DNA from: an uncultured Clostridia bacterium
Lineage (GTDB): Bacteria; Bacillota; Clostridia; Oscillospirales; Acutalibacteraceae
Assembly: GCA_947585745.1 (NCBI GenBank)
Contig: CANPXF010000001.1
Coordinates: 124,001-188,000 of the forward strand
Reading direction: 5' to 3'
Length of the DNA: 64,000 bases
The notes beneath the pieces were generated by a model. The model was not told the origin of the DNA. It made no database searches and saw only the letters and a list, made by a program, of their open reading frames with translations. Positions 7,834 to 17,080 of the stretch are shown in pieces (position 1 is the first letter of the stretch; the number at the start of each line of letters is the position of its first letter). A program made the translations under genes and the position numbers.

Positions 7834-10161
7834 TTATTTGCTTTTGTCTTTTTTGTCGCGCATAGTGTCAACGTCGTTAATTATGCTGTCGATTATATCA
7901 TCGCGGATTATGCCCTCGCTGTCCGTAATTTCGGACTGCTTTGTGATGTCCACAAGCTCTTCATCGGGTTCGGTTTCGTTAACCTCGTCGTTTTCCTCTA
8001 TGATATGCTCGTCGTCATCTTCCTCAACCTCCATTTTCATAGCGACCTGTTCCGCCTGTTGGAGAGGCGTGAGGCTTTCGCCCGGAATAGAGCCTACGAT
8101 ACTGTTTTGAAGATTTTGGAATTTTGAGGCGATTTTATCATCGTCGTCAAAGGCCTCCTCGACATTGTCAATTGCACTGTCAGCGTAACCGTCGTCGCCG
8201 AGTCCCTCCTGAGAAGCAAGTTCCGCCTGAACCTTAGCGATAGCCGCTTTCTGTCTTGCGAGCTTACGTTTTGCCTCCGCCTTGGCTTTAAGCTCTACTA
8301 AATGATTTTTCGGTTTTGTAACGTGATTGCCCTCTTCGTTAAAGTAGATGTTGTACCACACTATGAAAATATAAATTGTCCAGATTTTACGGCTGTTGTC
8401 CTCTTTTTCGCTGAAATGCTCGTCGAGCCACGAAATCAGAATATCCGTATTAAAGAATTTTTGCGCTGTCGGAGATTCAAAAGCGTTTTTAACAATGTTG
8501 TAATACTGCTCGTCACGAAGCCATACCCTCGTAGGAACGGGGAAACCGAGCTTTTCTTTTTCCGCCGTTTCGCTCGGAAGGTGACGCGCGGCGGCTTTTC
8601 GCATAGCGTACTTTGTGTTGTACTTATTACAGCGCAGTCTTGTCGGGAGCGAGGACGCAATCTTGAAAACCTCCTTGTCGAGGAAAGGAACTCTCAGCTC
8701 AAGCGAGTTTGCCATTGACATTCTGTCGGCTTTAAGAAGAATATCGCCGACCATCCAAAGGTTAATATCCAATGTCTGCATTCTCGTAACATCGTCTTGA
8801 CGGCGTGTGCGGTGGAATATTCTGCGCGTCAGACGCTGGGGCTTTGTAGCGATTGACGGGTCGCGCAGAAGCTCGCGCTTTTGCTCGTAATCGTACATAA
8901 ACGCGTTGCCTATATAACGCTCCTCGAGCGGGTGAGTTGCTCTAATGATATAATCTCTGCCCTTGATATCGGGCAGTTTTTTTGCAAGCTTGCACAGCGC
9001 TTTCCTGATAGCGTAGGGAACTAAGGTCTGATAAATTTTAAACACGCGTGGGTCGTTGTAGCAGGTGTAACCGCCGAACAGCTCGTCCGCTCCCTCGCCC
9101 GAAAGCACAACCTTTACATATTCGCTCGCGAGGCGCGACACGAAGTAAAGCGCGATACAGCTCGGGTCGGCAAGCGGTTGGTCCATATGGTACTGCACGG
9201 TTTCAATAGCGTCCCAAAATTCCTCGCTTGAAATCAGGTGGGTGTGATGCTCGACGCCGATTTGCTTTGAAAGATTGCTCGCCCAGGAAATTTCGTTGTA
9301 TTTTTGACCAAAGTCAAATCCGACAGTAAAGGTTTTTTGGTCGGCAAAATAGGTTGAAACATAGCTTGAATCAACTCCGCTTGAAAGGAAACAGCCGACC
9401 TCAACGTCAGCGATTTTGTGGGCGTTTACGGAGTTTTCAAAAACCTTTTCGATTTTATCGACAGCCTCTTCCTCCGTCATATTCTCATCGGGATTGAATT
9501 TCGCCTCCCAGTAGCGGATAGTTTCAACCTCGCCGTTCTTAAAGGTCATATAGTGGCCGGGAAGCAGGCAGTAAACTCCCTCAAAAAAGGTTTCGGGCGG
9601 AACCGCGTACTGGAAAGAAAGATAAGTGTCAAGCGCTTTGTAATTAAATTTCTTTTCAAATTTGGGGTGTTCAAGGATACTTTTAATCTCGCTCGCGTAA
9701 ATTAGGTCCTTGCCGATAACGGTGTAGTGCATAGGTTTAATACCGAAGAAATCACGCGCTATAAACAGGCTCTTGTCCTGCGTGTTGTAAATAGCAAAGC
9801 CGAACATTCCGCGGAGCTTTAACAGCATATCCTCACGCCATTGCTCGTAGCCGTGAACCAAAACCTCGCTGTCGGCGTCGGTCGCGAAGGTGTGGCCCGC
9901 CTCGATAAGCTCTTTTCTAAGCTCCTTGTAGTTGTATATCTCGCCGTTAAAGGTGAGAACGAGGGTTTTATCCTCGTTATAAATCGGCTGGTGGCCCGCC
10001 TCAAGGTCTATAATACTCAGACGTCTGAAGCCCATACTGATATAATCATCGCAGAAAAATCCGTCGGAGTCGGGACCGCGGTGGGTTATAACCTCTGTCA
10101 TATTTCTTATAATTTTGTCGCGGTCTAAAACCTCTCCCGTAAATCCGCAGATACCGCACAT
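7834..10161 (-). CDS. asnB: asparagine synthetase (glutamine-hydrolysing) with acidic C-terminal extension
   Basis: The protein has 775 residues. The N-terminal class II glutamine amidotransferase domain begins MCGICGF, with Cys2 as nucleophile once Met1 is removed. The synthetase domain carries the PP-loop SSGVDSSY and SGEGADELFGGY. It converts aspartate, glutamine and ATP to asparagine. The enzyme proper ends near residue 612 (IFIVWYNIYFN). About 160 further residues follow: a Lys/Ala-rich stretch of coiled-coil type (KAKAEAKRKLARQKAAIAKV) and then a strongly acidic, low-complexity region (EEDDDEHIIEENDE). The extension is not part of the standard fold and its role is unknown. Confidence 0.95.
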   Translation of the reverse strand: MCGICGFTGEVLDRDKIIRNMTEVITHRGPDSDGFFCDDYISMGFRRLSIIDLEAGHQPIYNEDKTLVLTFNGEIYNYKELRKELIEAGHTFATDADSEVLVHGYEQWREDMLLKLRGMFGFAIYNTQDKSLFIARDFFGIKPMHYTVIGKDLIYASEIKSILEHPKFEKKFNYKALDTYLSFQYAVPPETFFEGVYCLLPGHYMTFKNGEVETIRYWEAKFNPDENMTEEEAVDKIEKVFENSVNAHKIADVEVGCFLSSGVDSSYVSTYFADQKTFTVGFDFGQKYNEISWASNLSKQIGVEHHTHLISSEEFWDAIETVQYHMDQPLADPSCIALYFVSRLASEYVKVVLSGEGADELFGGYTCYNDPRVFKIYQTLVPYAIRKALCKLAKKLPDIKGRDYIIRATHPLEERYIGNAFMYDYEQKRELLRDPSIATKPQRLTRRIFHRTRRQDDVTRMQTLDINLWMVGDILLKADRMSMANSLELRVPFLDKEVFKIASSLPTRLRCNKYNTKYAMRKAAARHLPSETAEKEKLGFPVPTRVWLRDEQYYNIVKNAFESPTAQKFFNTDILISWLDEHFSEKEDNSRKIWTIYIFIVWYNIYFNEEGNHVTKPKNHLVELKAKAEAKRKLARQKAAIAKVQAELASQEGLGDDGYADSAIDNVEEAFDDDDKIASKFQNLQNSIVGSIPGESLTPLQQAEQVAMKMEVEEDDDEHIIEENDEVNETEPDEELVDITKQSEITDSEGIIRDDIIDSIINDVDTMRDKKDKSK

Positions 10162-10208
10162 ATTGAAAACTCCTTCCGATTTGTAATTAAATATAAATAT
10201 ACATATTA

Positions 10209-10237
10209 ACTATACCACAATTTCCCTCCTCTTTCAA
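10209..10237 (-). promoter_or_regulatory. sigma-A-type promoter of asnB
   Basis: On the minus strand, TTGAAA (10232-10237), 17 bases, then TATAGT (10209-10214), about 48 bases before the asnB start. Confidence 0.65.
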
Positions 10238-10245
10238 TATCTTTT

Positions 10246-10535
10246 TATCTCCACGTCAGACATTGCAGTCCCTCTCGGACAATTCATCTCCCCCAAACGT
10301 TTCTGCCTCTATCTTGTTTTGGATAGTAAGGATAGGTTCTGCGGTAGACTTTTTTAAAAACTTTTCCTCTAAATCCGATTTTAAAAGGAATAAAAAGTTA
10401 ACCTTTAAATCTAATTCTTAATTCTTAACTCTTAATTCTTAATTTTTAAATCTCCACGTCAGACATTGCAGTCCCTCTCGGAAAAGCATATCCCCCAAAC
10501 CTTTCTGCCCCTGTCTTGTTTTGGATAGAAAGGAC
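10246..10535 (+). repeat. DIR repeat block: two forward copies, second truncated
   Basis: The first core at 10246-10350 has a full AT tail to about 10448. The second core, 10449-10535, stops at GGATAGAAAGGAC and lacks the GGTTCTGCGGTAGAC end. Both lie between the promoters of the divergent asnB and DUF554 genes. Confidence 0.9.
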
Positions 10536-10553
10536 GCGCAACAAAATTTATTA

Positions 10554-10582
10554 TTGAAAAACGTTTGCTTTAGGGATATAAT
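10554..10582 (+). promoter_or_regulatory. sigma-A-type promoter of the DUF554 gene
   Basis: TTGAAA at 10554-10559, 17 bases, TATAAT at 10577-10582. Confidence 0.75.
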
Positions 10583-10622
10583 TAAACCGTGAAACGAAAT
10601 TGCCGATAAAAGGAGTGGCGCT

Positions 10623-11348
10623 ATGTTCGGGCTTTTGGGAACGATTGTAAATGTGGGAACCGTAATTTTGGGAAGCGGTATCGGAATGCTCTTTAACAAA
10701 AAAATACCGAAACGGCTTACCGACAGCCTGTTCAAGGTTCTCGGCCTTGCGACCGTATTCATCGGCGTGAGCGGTTGCCTTTGCGGACACAGCACGATTT
10801 TGATAATAATTTCTCTTATTTTGGGAACGCTCGTCGGCGAGCTTGTCGATTTGGATAAGAGGATAAATTCCTTTGGAAATTTCCTCGAAAGTAAATTTGA
10901 TAAGAACAACCAAAATTCAAGAATGTCCGAGGGCTTTGTAACGGCGTCGATACTTTTCTGTATCGGTTCTATGACGATTGTCGGCTGTCTTAACGCGGGG
11001 CTTAAAGGCGACTGTACCGTGCTTTTCGCAAAGTCCGCGCTCGACTTGTGTTCGTCAATGATTTTTGCGAGTACAATGGGCTTGGGCGTTATGTTCGCGG
11101 CAGGCTTTGTGCTTGTGTATCAGGGACTTCTGACCGTGCTTGCCGTCTTTATAAGTCCGTATTTAAGCGCTGTTGTAATTGACGAGATGAGCTGTGTCGG
11201 ATACATAATTATTATCGGTTTGGGAATTACAATGATTTCGGATGTTAAGCTAAAGCTTACAAATATGGTGCCGGCGATGTTCTTTCCGATTGCGCTTGTT
11301 CCTCTCGGAGATTTGCTTGTGAGAGCAATGCCTTTTTTGGTTGGATAA
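10623..11348 (+). CDS. DUF554 family membrane protein
   Basis: The protein has 241 residues and starts MFGLLGTIVNVGTVILGSGI, the typical DUF554 (YdfK-like) beginning. Several hydrophobic segments rich in Gly follow, with CIGSMTIVGCLNAGL and FAAGFVLVYQGLL. These are integral membrane proteins of unknown function. A good AAAGGAG ribosome site precedes the ATG. It is monocistronic, with its own promoter and terminator. Confidence 0.9.
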   Translation: MFGLLGTIVNVGTVILGSGIGMLFNKKIPKRLTDSLFKVLGLATVFIGVSGCLCGHSTILIIISLILGTLVGELVDLDKRINSFGNFLESKFDKNNQNSRMSEGFVTASILFCIGSMTIVGCLNAGLKGDCTVLFAKSALDLCSSMIFASTMGLGVMFAAGFVLVYQGLLTVLAVFISPYLSAVVIDEMSCVGYIIIIGLGITMISDVKLKLTNMVPAMFFPIALVPLGDLLVRAMPFLVG

Positions 11349-11375
11349 TGTTATAAAGATAATGCTTAAAAGCTT

Positions 11376-11405
11376 ATCGGGCGGATTTTTTCGCCCGATT
11401 TTTTA
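11376..11405 (+). terminator. intrinsic terminator after the DUF554 gene
   Basis: ATCGGGCG stem with CGCCCGAT, followed by a run of T. Confidence 0.85.
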
Positions 11406-11438
11406 TTTCATAATTCCCTATTTTAAACATAAACCCTT

Positions 11439-11467
11439 TTGCGTATGTTAAAATAATAAAGTATAGT
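11439..11467 (+). promoter_or_regulatory. sigma-A-type promoter of purL
   Basis: TTGCGT at 11439-11444, 17 bases, TATAGT at 11462-11467. The short leader (about 35 bases) has no room for a purine riboswitch. Confidence 0.6.
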
Positions 11468-11506
11468 GTATTTTACCGCTTATCGCTGTAAACTGGAGGA
11501 GTATAT

Positions 11507-14500
11507 ATGTCTAACGTAATACGAATTTTTGTAGAAAAACGTGACGCGATGAATGTTGTCGCGGAGCAGACAAAATGGGATTTGCGCCATAATCTCGGTA
11601 TCCGCGCGATTGAGGACTTGCGTTTTATCAACCGCTACGACATTGAGGGTATGACGAGAGAGGAATTTGACAGAGCTAAAAACATCATTCTCTCCGAGCC
11701 TAATCAGGACGTTATTTACGAGGAGAATTTGCCTGTAGAGGACGGATTCAGGGTTTTTGCTATGGAATATCTTCCGGGACAGTACGACCAGCGCGCCGAC
11801 TCCGCGGAGCAGTGCGTCCAGTTGCTTACGCAGGGAGAGCGTTGTAAAATTTTAACGGCGAGAGTTGTCGCCGTCAAGGGCGATATTACGGACGAGGAAT
11901 TTGAAAAAATCCAAAATTATCTTATTAACCCTGTCGAGAGCCGTCTTGCCTCGCTTGAAAAACCCGATTCACTCGAAATTCCGATTGAACAGCCCGAAAA
12001 CGTAAAAACAATAGAGGGCTTTATAAGCTGGAACGACGATGAAATGGCTGAATTTTTCGGTTCTATGGGATTTGCTATGACGCTCGACGACTTAAAGTTC
12101 ACGCGTGATTATTTCCGAGACACGGAACACCGCGACCCGACCGTTACCGAGCTGAGAGTAATCGACACATACTGGTCGGACCATTGCCGTCACACTACCT
12201 TCCTTACGAAATTAAACAAGATTGAGATAGAAAAATCCGCGCTCTCAAAGGTTATCGGGGACGCCTTAGACGCGTATTACGAAACGAGAGATGAGGTTTA
12301 CGGAAAGGATACCGACAGAAACGTAAGCCTTATGGATATGGCTTTAATCGGAATGAAAGCGCTTAAAAAGCGGGGGCTTATTCCCGATTTGGACGAGAGC
12401 GAGGAGATAAACGCCTGCTCGATTGAAGTTCCCGTCACCATTGACGGAAAGGTTGAAAAATGGCTTGTTCAGTTTAAGAACGAAACTCACAACCACCCGA
12501 CAGAAATCGAGCCTTTCGGAGGCGCGGCGACCTGTCTGGGCGGAGCTATCCGCGACCCGCTTTCGGGCAGAGCGTACATTTATCAGGCAATGCGCGTAAC
12601 AGGCTCGGGCGACCCGACAATTCCGTTTAAGGATACTATGGAGGGCAAGCTCCCAAGCAGAAAAATTACAACGGGAGCGGCTCAGGGGTATTCCTCCTAC
12701 GGCAACCAAATCGGACTTGCGACGGGACAGGTTGTCGAGCTTTACGATAAGGGCTATGTCGCGAAGCGTATGGAAATCGGCGCCGTTATCGGAGCCTCGC
12801 CCAAGGAGAACGTTATCCGAGAGGTTCCCGCCCCCGACGACGTAATCGTTCTTTTGGGCGGACGCACGGGACGCGACGGTTGCGGAGGAGCGACGGGCTC
12901 CTCAAAGGCGCATACAACAAGCTCCATTGAAACCTGCGGCGCGGAGGTTCAAAAGGGTAATCCGCCGACAGAGAGAAAAATCCAGCGCCTTTTCAGAAAT
13001 CCCGAGGTTGCGAAAATGATTAAGCGCTGTAACGACTTCGGAGCAGGAGGCGTCTGCGTTGCAATCGGCGAGCTTGCAGACGGACTTACCGTTGACCTCG
13101 ATAAGGTTACTAAAAAATACGAGGGACTTGACGGAACGGAGCTTGCTATCTCCGAAAGCCAGGAGCGTATGGCGGTTGTACTCGATAAGGGCGACGTCGC
13201 GAAATTTATCGAGCTTTCACAAACCGAGAACCTCGAGGCGACGGCAGTTGCGGTTGTAACCGAAAATCCGCGTCTTACGATGAACTGGCGGGGCGACACT
13301 ATTGTTGACATTTCAAGAGAATTTTTAAATACAAACGGCGTAATTCAAACCGCCGACGCTTATATAACGGCGCCCGACGAAAATAACTGTTATCGCGCGC
13401 GCTGTCCCGAATGCCTGAAGGGACTTGACACGGCAGAGGCGGTTAAGAAGAATATGGCGCGTTTGGAGGTTTGCTCTCAAATCGGACTTAGCGAGCGGTT
13501 TGACGCGAGCATCGGCGCGGGAACGGTAATTATGCCGTTCGGCGGAAAAACCCAGCTCACTCCGCAGGAGGCTATGGCGGCGAAAATTCCGCTTGTTAAG
13601 GGTGAAACCGACGACGCCTCCGCAATGAGCTACGGCTTTATTCCCGCTGTTTCGCGCTGGAGCCCGTTCCACGGCTCCGCGTACGCGGTTGTTGAGTCGC
13701 TCTCAAAACTGCTCGCAATCGGAGCGTATCCGCTCAAGGCAAGACTGACGTTCCAGGAATATTTTGAGAGATTAAAGGACAAGCCCGAACGCTGGGGCAA
13801 GCCTGCGGCGGCGTTGCTCGGCGCAATGCAGGCGCAGTTAAACCTCGGTATTCCGTCAATCGGCGGTAAGGATTCTATGAGCGGTACCTTTGAAGCAATC
13901 GACGTTCCGCCTACTCTTGTTTCATTCGCCGTAGCTATGACAAAGGCGAGCAAAACAATTTCCGCTGAATTTAAAAAGGCTGGCTCTAAGGTTATTTACG
14001 TTCCCGTTCCCGAAAATAAAGAAACTCTTATGCCGAAATGGGACGAGCTTAAGGCAATGTATAACGCTGTCTACGCTCTTATGGACGAGGGAAAGGTTTT
14101 ATCCGCCTCGGTTGTTAAAGAGGGAGGCGCGGCGGCGTCTGTATGCAAGGCTTGTTTCGGAAATAAATTAGGATTTAAGTTTGAAAAAGAGCTTACATAT
14201 GACGAGCTTTTCGCACCGCTTTCGGGCTCGCTTGTGCTTGAACTCAAAGACGGCGCAAAGCTTAACTCTGATATTCTGCACTATCCGCTCGGAGAGGTAA
14301 CCGAAAATGAAGAAATCGAAGTCAACGGTTCAAAAATTAAAATCAATGAAATCATTAGCGAGTGGACTGCTCCGCTTGAAAAGGTATTCCCTACAAAGGC
14401 GCAATGCCCGAAAATGGAGCAGAGCGCAAAGCTCTATACAGAAAGAAATAATCACACGCCTGTAGTCAAAACCGCTAAGCCGAAGGTGTTTATCCCCGTT

Positions 14501-15274
14501 TTCCCCGGTACGAACTGCGAGGTTGATACCGCGAGGGCGTTTGAAAAAGCGGGCGCGGACGCGGAGCTTTTAATTGTGAAAAACCTAAAGCCCTCCGACA
14601 TCGAGGATACAATCGCCAAAATGGAGCAGAGCATAAAAAGCAGTCAGATGATTATGTTCCCCGGCGGATTTTCGGGCGGTGACGAGCCTGACGGTTCGGG
14701 CAAATTTATCGCTACCGCTTTCAGAAATCCGAGAATAAAAGAGGCTGTAGACGAGCTTTTGAACAAGCGCGACGGTCTTATTCTCGGCATATGTAACGGT
14801 TTCCAGGCGCTCATCAAGCTCGGACTTGTGCCGTACGGAGAAATCCGCGACATTAAGCCGACCGACCCGACGCTGACCTTCAATACTGTCGGACGTCATA
14901 TCTCCCATATGGCGTACACCCGTGTAACCTCGGTTAAATCTCCGTGGTTCTCGGGCGTAAATGCGGGCGACGTATTTGCCGTTCCCGTATCTCACGGCGA
15001 GGGAAGATTTATGGCTGACGGCGAAACCGTTAAGCGCTTGATTGAAAACGGTCAGGTTGCAACCCAGTACGTTGACTTAAACGGCAACCCGAGCGACGAT
15101 ATTAAATACAACGTAAACGGCTCGGTATGCGCGATTGAGGGTATCACAAGCCCCGACGGACGTATTCTCGGAAAAATGGGACATTCCGAGCGCAAGGGCG
15201 AGAACCTCTATTCAAACGTTCCGTTTGAAAAAGACCAAAAAATTTTTGAAAGCGGAGTTAAATATTTTAAGTAA
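11507..15274 (+). CDS. purL: phosphoribosylformylglycinamidine synthase, single-chain
   Basis: The protein has 1255 residues, the size of the long single-chain PurL rather than the PurS/PurQ/PurL three-subunit form. The ATP-binding synthetase part holds HNHPTEIEPFGGAATC, GRTGRDGCGGATGSS and the second-half motif GGKDSM. The C-terminal glutaminase domain (about 985-1255) has the Cys nucleophile in GICNGFQALIKLG, the His in SHGEGRF, and FPGGFSGGDEPDGSG. It catalyses the fourth step of purine synthesis, FGAR to FGAM, using glutamine and ATP. It is monocistronic here, not within a pur operon. Confidence 0.96.
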   Translation: MSNVIRIFVEKRDAMNVVAEQTKWDLRHNLGIRAIEDLRFINRYDIEGMTREEFDRAKNIILSEPNQDVIYEENLPVEDGFRVFAMEYLPGQYDQRADSAEQCVQLLTQGERCKILTARVVAVKGDITDEEFEKIQNYLINPVESRLASLEKPDSLEIPIEQPENVKTIEGFISWNDDEMAEFFGSMGFAMTLDDLKFTRDYFRDTEHRDPTVTELRVIDTYWSDHCRHTTFLTKLNKIEIEKSALSKVIGDALDAYYETRDEVYGKDTDRNVSLMDMALIGMKALKKRGLIPDLDESEEINACSIEVPVTIDGKVEKWLVQFKNETHNHPTEIEPFGGAATCLGGAIRDPLSGRAYIYQAMRVTGSGDPTIPFKDTMEGKLPSRKITTGAAQGYSSYGNQIGLATGQVVELYDKGYVAKRMEIGAVIGASPKENVIREVPAPDDVIVLLGGRTGRDGCGGATGSSKAHTTSSIETCGAEVQKGNPPTERKIQRLFRNPEVAKMIKRCNDFGAGGVCVAIGELADGLTVDLDKVTKKYEGLDGTELAISESQERMAVVLDKGDVAKFIELSQTENLEATAVAVVTENPRLTMNWRGDTIVDISREFLNTNGVIQTADAYITAPDENNCYRARCPECLKGLDTAEAVKKNMARLEVCSQIGLSERFDASIGAGTVIMPFGGKTQLTPQEAMAAKIPLVKGETDDASAMSYGFIPAVSRWSPFHGSAYAVVESLSKLLAIGAYPLKARLTFQEYFERLKDKPERWGKPAAALLGAMQAQLNLGIPSIGGKDSMSGTFEAIDVPPTLVSFAVAMTKASKTISAEFKKAGSKVIYVPVPENKETLMPKWDELKAMYNAVYALMDEGKVLSASVVKEGGAAASVCKACFGNKLGFKFEKELTYDELFAPLSGSLVLELKDGAKLNSDILHYPLGEVTENEEIEVNGSKIKINEIISEWTAPLEKVFPTKAQCPKMEQSAKLYTERNNHTPVVKTAKPKVFIPVFPGTNCEVDTARAFEKAGADAELLIVKNLKPSDIEDTIAKMEQSIKSSQMIMFPGGFSGGDEPDGSGKFIATAFRNPRIKEAVDELLNKRDGLILGICNGFQALIKLGLVPYGEIRDIKPTDPTLTFNTVGRHISHMAYTRVTSVKSPWFSGVNAGDVFAVPVSHGEGRFMADGETVKRLIENGQVATQYVDLNGNPSDDIKYNVNGSVCAIEGITSPDGRILGKMGHSERKGENLYSNVPFEKDQKIFESGVKYFK

Positions 15275-15275
15275 A

Positions 15276-15316
15276 AAAAACAGCTCTTCGGAGTATCGGA
15301 GAGCTGTTTTTCTTTA
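15276..15316 (+). terminator. intrinsic terminator after purL
   Basis: AACAGCTCT pairs with AGAGCTGTT, followed by TTTTCTTT, one base after the stop codon. Confidence 0.85.
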
Positions 15317-15385
15317 ATAAAGTATGCTGTGTGATGAATATTTATATAATCGTTAAAGAACACTCATAGCTTTAGGGGGAAAACT

Positions 15386-15925
15386 ATGCTTGCAGTATAT
15401 CTGTCAATGATAGATAATGAAAAGGATAGAAGCAAATTTGAATCTGTTTATTTTCAATACAAGAATCTGATGCTCAACCGCGCTTATGATATTCTAAAGG
15501 ATTCGGGCCTTGCCGAGGACGCGGTACATAATGCCTTTCTGCGTATTTTGAAAAATCTTTCAAAGATAGATAAAGCCGACGATTTAAAAACGAGGCTTTT
15601 TGTTACGGTTATTATAGATAACGTAGCAAAAACTATGTATAACAAAGAGCACAAAGTAATTTTGACGGAATTAACAGATATTGACGCAAAGATAAATATT
15701 GAGGAAATTATCGAGGACAGGGACGCGGTACAGCATATTATGGAGGCGGTCGGCTCTCTGCCCGAAACATACAGCTATGTAATTTTCTTAAAGTATTTCA
15801 ACAAATTCAGCGACAAGGAGATAGCCTCCGCGCTGGATATATCCGTTTCTGCCGTTCGCAAGAGGTTGCTTCGCGGAAAAAAGCGTTTGGTTGATTTGTT
15901 AAGACGAGGTGAGAGCGATGAATGA
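15386..15925 (+). CDS. ECF-type RNA polymerase sigma factor
   Basis: The protein has 179 residues. Region 2 lies at about 25-90 (AEDAVHNAFLRILKNLSKI) and the region 4 helix-turn-helix at about 120-170 (YFNKFSDKEIASALDISVSA). The ribosome site AGGGGGA precedes the ATG. The stop overlaps the start of the following anti-sigma gene by 8 bases. It heads the secreted-protein cluster and is the obvious candidate regulator of those genes, given the shared upstream motif at 16642, 19818 and 25665. No clear autoregulatory promoter was found. Confidence 0.9.
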   Translation: MLAVYLSMIDNEKDRSKFESVYFQYKNLMLNRAYDILKDSGLAEDAVHNAFLRILKNLSKIDKADDLKTRLFVTVIIDNVAKTMYNKEHKVILTELTDIDAKINIEEIIEDRDAVQHIMEAVGSLPETYSYVIFLKYFNKFSDKEIASALDISVSAVRKRLLRGKKRLVDLLRRGESDE

Positions 15926-16601
15926 TATGGAGAGGTTCGACAATATTTTATCGCAGGCTGTTTCGGGATATATAAACAATTGGCTTTCAGGCGACGAGTT
16001 CAGAGAAGATGAATTTAAGACGACAAAATCATTTGAAAAGAAAATGTCAAAAATGATAAAGTCACAGCATAATGTTTACCATAAGCTCACCCTAACGAGA
16101 GCGAGAAAAGCGTTGTGCGCGGCGGCAATCATAATCGCGTTGCTTTTATCCTCGCTGAGCGTTGGAGCGGTAAGGGACTTTGTCGCGAATTTCTTTGTTG
16201 AACATTTCAACACTCACGATTCTATATCCGCTAATACAGAAGAGGGAACATACCCGACTAAGCTGGAAAAAATTTATGAGCTTGGTTATATACCCGAGGG
16301 ATATAAGTTAGCGGACAAAAGTGTTATAGATACTAGTTCAACATATATGTATATTAATAAAGACAAATATATTGTATTTGAACAAAGTGTAAAAAGTCAT
16401 TTTAACTCAAATGTAGATAATGAATTTTCCACACAAACTACCGAGGTTTATAAAGGCAAGGAGTACTATGTAAGCGACCATAATGATGGCAGTTATACTT
16501 TAATATGGGATGGTGGAGAATACATATTTGATATAACAGCATATTTACCAAAAGAAACCCTGTTTGATTTGTGCAGTTCGCTGAAAGTTAAGGAAAAATA
16601 A
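15918..16601 (+). CDS. anti-sigma factor-like protein with DUF4367-like sensor region
   Basis: I chose the ATG at 15918 (MNDMERFD), which has GGTGAG about 6 bases upstream; a GTG at 15909 is possible. The 227-residue protein has a cytoplasmic part, one membrane segment near residues 65-82 (ALCAAAIIIALLLSSLSVGA) and an extracytoplasmic domain with ELGYIPEGYKL, a DUF4367-type motif, and a C-terminus LFDLCSSLKVKEK. It overlaps the sigma gene and so is probably co-translated with it. A paralogous C-terminal fragment survives at 19607-19777. Confidence 0.85.
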   Translation: MNDMERFDNILSQAVSGYINNWLSGDEFREDEFKTTKSFEKKMSKMIKSQHNVYHKLTLTRARKALCAAAIIIALLLSSLSVGAVRDFVANFFVEHFNTHDSISANTEEGTYPTKLEKIYELGYIPEGYKLADKSVIDTSSTYMYINKDKYIVFEQSVKSHFNSNVDNEFSTQTTEVYKGKEYYVSDHNDGSYTLIWDGGEYIFDITAYLPKETLFDLCSSLKVKEK

Positions 16602-16641
16602 AAAGATTTTTAAAAATTGTCTCAATTTAATGGAAAAAAAT

Positions 16642-16655
16642 GGTTTTAGTATATA
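16642..16655 (+). promoter_or_regulatory. shared upstream motif GGTTnTAGTATAT, copy 1
   Basis: GGTTTTAGTATATA precedes a hairpin (TATAGAGAGG / CCTCTTTATA) and the truncated gene at 16709. The same motif occurs upstream of the secreted-protein genes at 19880 and 25713. It may be the -10 region of a shared, perhaps ECF-dependent, promoter. Confidence 0.4.
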
Positions 16656-16708
16656 GAGAGGAATTTAAAAACCTCTTTATATACTTTTTTATTTTAGGAG
16701 GAAATTTT

Positions 16709-16855
16709 ATGAAAAAAATTATTGCGGTTTTACTTTCTTTGGTAATACTGCTCTGTGTGGTGATTACGGCTAATGCCGTAAATTACGGGCGAAATGCCGA
16801 AACGGTACAGCCGACAACGCCCGCGACGGAAAATCCCGAACCCGATAGGAATTAA
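16709..16855 (+). pseudogene. truncated secreted-protein gene (signal peptide fused to linker)
   Basis: It encodes 48 residues: a signal peptide (MKKIIAVLLSLVILLCVVIT) nearly identical to that of the gene at 26618, joined directly to the linker ETVQPTTPATENPEP. The rest is missing. The stop codon lies in AGGAATTAAAAGGTTA, the AT tail of a DIR repeat (about 16848-16902). So an internal deletion joined the signal peptide to the linker, and the 3' part was replaced by repeat sequence. The ribosome site TAGGAGG is intact. Confidence 0.8.
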
Positions 16856-17019
16856 AAGGTTATCTTTATTTATTAATTTTTAATTCTTAATTTCCATATA
16901 AGACATAATTTATAAAGCATATATTCCAAATAATCATTTATAAAAAGTTTACAAAAAAGTGAATCTCTATTTGTTAAAAATTGACAAATATCACTTGGAA
17001 TATTTATGCATTATTCCAA

Positions 17020-17048
17020 TTGATATTCAAATTTTCCGTTGATATAAT
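17020..17048 (+). promoter_or_regulatory. promoter upstream of the LRR surface-protein gene
   Basis: TTGATA at 17020-17025, 17 bases, TATAAT at 17043-17048. The spacer sequence (TTCAAATTTTCCGTTGA) is almost repeated at 25511-25527 upstream of the gene at 25713. Confidence 0.6.
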
Positions 17049-17080
17049 GATTATAGGTAAAAAAATAATGACTTTAAGAA

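Noticed and set aside
11400..11506. Purine riboswitch before purL
   Set aside because: The space between promoter and start is too short and no aptamer sequence is present.
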